Below, piece by piece: positions 60,738 to 64,000 of a DNA stretch of 64,000 bases. The translations under genes and the position numbers were made by a program. This DNA comes from Bacillus sp. V2I10 (lineage in GTDB: Bacteria; Bacillota; Bacilli; Bacillales; Bacillaceae): contig NZ_JAUSYV010000001.1 of assembly GCF_030817055.1 (NCBI RefSeq), positions 5,108,001 through 5,172,000 on the forward strand, read 5' to 3'. The stretch's first letter is position 1. Every line of letters begins with the position of its first letter. The notes under the pieces are model-generated. The model did not search any database and was not told where the DNA came from. It saw nothing but the letters and a program-made list of their open reading frames with translations.

Positions 60738-61517
60738 ATGAATTTATCTGGTAAAGTAGCGATTGTTACTGGCGCAAGCTCCGGCATTGGTGAAGCTGCC
60801 GCGATAAAACTTGCAGAACAGGGAGCAAAAATAGCTCTTTTGGACATAAAAGAGGAAAATGCCAAAAAAGTGAAATCTGCGATTGAAGCAAAAAACGGAG
60901 AGGCCATCATTATTGAGTGTGATGTATCCGATGCAAAACGAATGGAGAGCAGCTACAAAAAAGTCATCAGCACGTGGGGGCAAATCGATATCGTGTTTGC
61001 AAACGCGGGGATCAACGGCAGATGGACCCCGATTGAGGATCTTACTCCAGAGGACTGGGATCAAACAATCAACACGAATTTAAGGAGTACATTTCTGAGT
61101 GTCAAATATGCGATTCCGTATATGAAAGAAAAAGGCGGAAGCATTATCATTACCAGCTCTATTAATGGCAACCGCTTATACAGAGGATTTGGCCGGTCAG
61201 CTTACAGCACGTCAAAAATAGGCCAGGTCGGATTTGGAAAAATGGCTGCCCTGGAGCTTGCAGGTTATAAAATCCGCGTCAATATGATCTGTCCTGGAGC
61301 CATTGAAACAAACATCGGCAGCAATACCTTTGCAGAAGAAGAAAACATAAAAAAGGTAGAGATTCCAGTCGAGTTTCCAGAGGGTGAGCAGCCTTTAGAA
61401 AAGAAAGCAGGCTCGCCTGAACAAGTGGCAGATCTAGTTTATTTTCTTGCATCCGATTTATCCAGTCATATTACTGGCACAGAAGTCTATATTGATGGAG
61501 CAGAATCATTGCTTTAA
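60738..61517 (+). CDS. SDR family NAD(P)-dependent oxidoreductase
   Basis: A 259-residue classical short-chain dehydrogenase. The cofactor motif is VAIVTGASSGIGEAAA (TGxxxGIG), followed by FANAGING, the catalytic Ser in ITSSINGNRLYRGFG, Tyr-x-x-x-Lys in AYSTSKIGQVGFGK, and the PGAIETNI loop. An acidic residue after strand 2 (ALLDIKEEN) favours NAD over NADP. It would oxidise or reduce an alcohol/ketone, but the substrate is unknown. Confidence 0.92.
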   Translation: MNLSGKVAIVTGASSGIGEAAAIKLAEQGAKIALLDIKEENAKKVKSAIEAKNGEAIIIECDVSDAKRMESSYKKVISTWGQIDIVFANAGINGRWTPIEDLTPEDWDQTINTNLRSTFLSVKYAIPYMKEKGGSIIITSSINGNRLYRGFGRSAYSTSKIGQVGFGKMAALELAGYKIRVNMICPGAIETNIGSNTFAEEENIKKVEIPVEFPEGEQPLEKKAGSPEQVADLVYFLASDLSSHITGTEVYIDGAESLL

Positions 61518-61524
61518 CCTGCAG

Positions 61525-61551
61525 CACCTTCTAAACAGAAGGTGTTTTTTT
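61525..61551 (+). terminator. intrinsic terminator of the SDR gene
   Basis: CACCTTCT/AGAAGGTG stem, 4-base loop, seven Ts. Confidence 0.9.
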
Positions 61552-61614
61552 CGGATAAAAATGCCTGATTTGGACCAAAATAAACCTCTAATCTGTACTA
61601 AAGGAGGGTTAACC

Positions 61615-61740
61615 TTGACTAACCGCAACGATAATCGTGAATCGAAGAACAAATATCCCAACAACAAGAAGCAGGATACTGAATTCTCAAAAGAAATCAA
61701 CATCCGAAGTGAAGAAACGAAAAAAGATTTGAAAAAATAA
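61615..61740 (+). CDS. small charged hypothetical protein with TTG start
   Basis: A 41-residue, very hydrophilic peptide: TNRNDNRESKNKYPNNKKQD followed by TEFSKEINIRSEETKKDLKK. The TTG at 61615 has an excellent AAAGGAGGG 6 bases upstream, and a terminator directly follows the stop, so it is very probably translated. No cysteines or hydrophobic segment; likely disordered. Family not recognised. Its composition recalls the small protein at 3208-3375. Confidence 0.7.
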   Translation: MTNRNDNRESKNKYPNNKKQDTEFSKEINIRSEETKKDLKK

Positions 61741-61742
61741 GC

Positions 61743-61785
61743 AAGCAAACAGCCCGAAAAGAAAATTTTTCCGGGCTGTTTGCTT
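61743..61785. terminator. bidirectional terminator between the small protein gene and yfmR
   Basis: AAGCAAACAGCCCG pairs with CGGGCTGTTTGCTT (14 pairs); convergent genes end on both sides. Confidence 0.9.
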
Positions 61786-61789
61786 ATAC

Positions 61790-63694
61790 TTATTGCTGCT
61801 TCGCATTTTCTATTTCTTCAACCATAAGCGAGAGTTCTTCCCAGCGCTCCATTGTTGCTTCAAGCTCCGCATCAATAGCCTGCTGCTGCTCCATCAGCTG
61901 CTGAATTTTCCCGTAATCACTGCCGCTTGAAGCGATTTGGCCTTCAAGATCTTCTCTTTTTTCTTCCAGTTCCGCAATCTTATCTTCAATAACGTCCCAT
62001 TCTTGCTGCTCTTTATAGGAGAGTTTTTTTCTCTGCTTCGGAGCTGCCGCCGTTTCCTGAACTTTAGGAGCTGGTGCTGCACTTTCAGCTTCCTTCATTC
62101 TTTTTCTTGTTTCCATGTAATCTGAATAGCTTCCCTGGAATCGGAGAACCTTGCCGCTGCCTTCAAAAACAAGGAGATGATCCACTACACGGTCAAGAAA
62201 ATAGCGATCATGGGAAACAGTGACGACAACGCCAGGGAATTGATCAAGATAATCCTCGAGGACGCTGAGTGTTTGAGTGTCTAAGTCATTTGTAGGCTCA
62301 TCAAGAAAGAGAACGTTTGGCTCCTGCATTAATACCTTGAGCAAATACAATCTGCGGCGCTCTCCGCCTGATAGCTTGCGGATGTATGTCCACTGCATCG
62401 ATCTTGGAAACATGAAGCGCTCAAGCATTTGCTCTGCTGTAATCGTTTGATGATCAACTGTCTGCACAACTTCCGCGACTTCTTTTATATATTCAACGAC
62501 GCGCAAATCTTCATCCATTGCCTCATGATCCTGAGTATAATAGCCGATTTTGACGGTTTCGCCAATTTCAACCTTGCCGCTGTCAGGCTGAATGCGTCCT
62601 GCAATGATGTTTAATAGTGTCGATTTCCCGCTTCCATTAGGTCCGATGATTCCAAGTCTCTCCCCGGGAACCACGAGATAATCTACATTTGTCATTAAGG
62701 TACGGTCCTGAAAAGCTTTTGAAACACCTTCAAGCTCAATTACTTTTTTTCCAAGTCTTGTTGACCCGATGGCAAAATCAACGCTATGTTTTGCTGCCGG
62801 TCCTTCCTGATCCTGAAGGTCTTCCACACGTCCAATGCGTGCTTTTTGTTTTGTTGTCCGGGCTTTAGCGCCGCGTCTCAGCCAGGCAAGCTCTCTGCGC
62901 AGCAGATTTTGGCGCTTGCTTTCAGACTGCTCGGCATTGAATTCACGCTCTGCTTTTTTCTCAAGAAATACTTCATAGTTTCCCTCATAAACATACAGCT
63001 TGCCATTTTCTAATTCGAAAATTTGGTTTGTTACCCGGTTAAGGAAATAACGATCATGGGTCACGAGAAGAATAGAGCCTTTGTATTGTGCTAAAAAAGT
63101 CTCAAGCCATTCGATCGTTTCATTATCCAGATGGTTTGTAGGCTCATCCAGAATCAGCAGATCTGCTGGCTGAATCAAAGCTTTTGCAATTGCAACACGT
63201 TTCTTTTGACCGCCGGATAAAAGCCTTACTGGCCTTGCAAAGTCGGAAATGCCGAGACGGGTCAAAACGGTTTTGGCAACCGTACTCGCTTCCCACGCGT
63301 CGTTTTCATCCATTTTTTGCTGCATTGAAAGAAGCTTGGACTGTTTTTTTTCATTAGACGGATCTGCTTCCAGTTCTGAAAGAGCAAGCTCATAATCACG
63401 CATTGCCCGCATGATCAAGGAATCCCCGTAATAGATCTGTTCAAGGACTGTCAATTCTTCCTCAAGCACAGGCTGCTGCGGAAGGTATTCAATATGAAAC
63501 GAATTGGCATGAATCATTTTTCCTTCTTCAACAGTCTCTAGTCCTGAAAGATATTTCAAAAGGGTTGATTTCCCTGTCCCGTTTGTCCCGATTAATCCAA
63601 TTCTCTGCCTTTCAGCAATTGAAAATGAAATATGATCAAACAAAGTCTTTTCGCCATATGTTTTATATAAATTCTCTACAGAAAGAATGCTCAT
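61790..63694 (-). CDS. yfmR: ABC-F family ATPase (YfmR/Uup-like)
   Basis: A 634-residue protein with two ABC cassettes and no membrane domain. Cassette 1: Walker A GTNGTGKST, signature LLSGGQKKRVAIAKAL, Walker B LLILDEPTNHLD. Cassette 2: GPNGSGKST, KLSGGERRRLYLLKVL and VLFLDEPTNDLD. The inter-cassette P-site linker (ESKRQNLLRRELAWLRRGAK) is rich in Arg, and the C-terminus (from about 560) is a coiled coil, as in Uup/YfmR. Such proteins bind the ribosomal E site and relieve stalled translation. Monocistronic. Confidence 0.87.
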   Translation of the reverse strand: MSILSVENLYKTYGEKTLFDHISFSIAERQRIGLIGTNGTGKSTLLKYLSGLETVEEGKMIHANSFHIEYLPQQPVLEEELTVLEQIYYGDSLIMRAMRDYELALSELEADPSNEKKQSKLLSMQQKMDENDAWEASTVAKTVLTRLGISDFARPVRLLSGGQKKRVAIAKALIQPADLLILDEPTNHLDNETIEWLETFLAQYKGSILLVTHDRYFLNRVTNQIFELENGKLYVYEGNYEVFLEKKAEREFNAEQSESKRQNLLRRELAWLRRGAKARTTKQKARIGRVEDLQDQEGPAAKHSVDFAIGSTRLGKKVIELEGVSKAFQDRTLMTNVDYLVVPGERLGIIGPNGSGKSTLLNIIAGRIQPDSGKVEIGETVKIGYYTQDHEAMDEDLRVVEYIKEVAEVVQTVDHQTITAEQMLERFMFPRSMQWTYIRKLSGGERRRLYLLKVLMQEPNVLFLDEPTNDLDTQTLSVLEDYLDQFPGVVVTVSHDRYFLDRVVDHLLVFEGSGKVLRFQGSYSDYMETRKRMKEAESAAPAPKVQETAAAPKQRKKLSYKEQQEWDVIEDKIAELEEKREDLEGQIASSGSDYGKIQQLMEQQQAIDAELEATMERWEELSLMVEEIENAKQQ

Positions 63695-63897
63695 TTATTT
63701 ATCCGCCCTTATATAATGTTTCATTATATTGTACAGCAGTTAGATGCACAAAAACTAGCATAAGATATTTTCCATTCCTATGTGACTGACAAGCTTGGAT
63801 AAATCCCGATAAACTTCTCATCCTTTTTCTACAGGAATCCGCAAATAACCTGATTTATTTCCAAGGAAATGTCGAACTCAGCCTTTTTCCATAAAAA

Positions 63898-63924
63898 AAG
63901 AGAGACACATGATCCCTCTCTCTT
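63898..63924 (-). terminator. intrinsic terminator of the VOC protein gene
   Basis: AAGAGAGAGG...TCTCTCTT stem on the minus strand followed by TTTTTTAT; it overlaps the stop codon. Confidence 0.7.
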
Positions 63925-64000
63925 ACTTATTTTGTTCAACATTCAGCTCGATTAAATTCCCGTCTGGATCACAGCAGTATATTTGATCAAAACCGCTCAC
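63923..64000 (-). CDS. VOC (glyoxalase/bleomycin-resistance) family protein, C-terminal end
   Basis: Only the last 25 codons are in the window, running off the right edge. They read SGFDQIYCCDPDGNLIELNV, the classic C-terminal beta-alpha-beta module of a VOC metalloenzyme with the metal glutamate in NLIEL. The specific activity cannot be told from this fragment. Confidence 0.75.
   Translation of the reverse strand: MSGFDQIYCCDPDGNLIELNVEQNK

Overview
The window reads as chromosome of a low-GC Gram-positive spore-former of the family Bacillaceae. Many genes are recognisable counterparts of Bacillus subtilis genes: the yodO-yodT lysine operon, lia, hemAT, nos, yhjB/yhjC, yfmJ, yfmR and yokU. 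AGGAGG-type ribosome sites, GTG/TTG starts and T-tailed intrinsic terminators are the norm. The genus cannot be fixed from sequence reading alone (Metabacillus or a relative of Bacillus is a guess). No rRNA, tRNA, CRISPR array or prophage was seen.

Layout. 1-3.6 kb: a MOSC protein cut by the left edge, a 52-bp tandem-repeat array, gene remnants (a LuxR-type regulator with an internal stop, and a small frameshifted gene), a GNAT enzyme and acylphosphatase. 3.6-20.6 kb: a large lysine-catabolism island. It holds a LysP-type permease, a kamA operon (kamA, yokU-like, ablB/yodP, ferredoxin, a frameshifted yodT, yodS, yodR, a thiolase, yodQ), two sigma-54 enhancer-binding activators, and a divergent omega-aminotransferase / aldehyde dehydrogenase pair. 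Both the kamA operon and the aminotransferase operon have a near-consensus -24/-12 sigma-54 promoter preceded by 20-bp palindromes. The inferred chemistry is lysine to beta-lysine to N6-acetyl-beta-lysine to 3-oxo acid to CoA ester, then thiolysis to 4-acetamidobutyryl-CoA, deacetylation to GABA and oxidation to succinate.

20.8-30.3 kb: nitric oxide synthase, a maltose-type PTS permease with a MapP-like sugar-phosphate phosphatase and paired LacI-type operators, YihY and DedA membrane proteins, an amino acid permease, a formyl-THF cyclo-ligase-like protein, another GNAT enzyme and YfmJ. 30.35-31.8 kb: an IS3-family element inserted exactly in the loop of an intrinsic terminator. 31.8-39.7 kb: a 2-aminoethylphosphonate uptake and degradation operon (phnS, phnT, fused permease, phnX, phnW) that also carries a frameshifted saccharopine-dehydrogenase-like gene and a DeoR regulator. 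It is preceded by three 11-bp-spaced repeats resembling a PhoP box.

40.5-52 kb: an EamA pseudogene, then two CodA-like amidohydrolases, a divergently arranged peptide-type ABC transporter, a LytS/YesM-type two-component system and an SSS-like permease. Together these look like a scavenging module for an unidentified nitrogenous compound. 52-64 kb: a PEP-mutase-like protein, AdaA, HemAT, the lia cell-envelope stress operon (liaI, H, F, S, R, without liaG), the YhjC/YhjB transporter pair, an SDR, a tiny TTG-start protein, an ABC-F protein (YfmR-like) and the end of a VOC protein.

At least six genes carry single frameshifts or in-frame stops, several at short T runs. They may be real pseudogenes or sequencing indels; this affects yodT, the saccharopine-dehydrogenase-like gene, the IS transposase and eamA.
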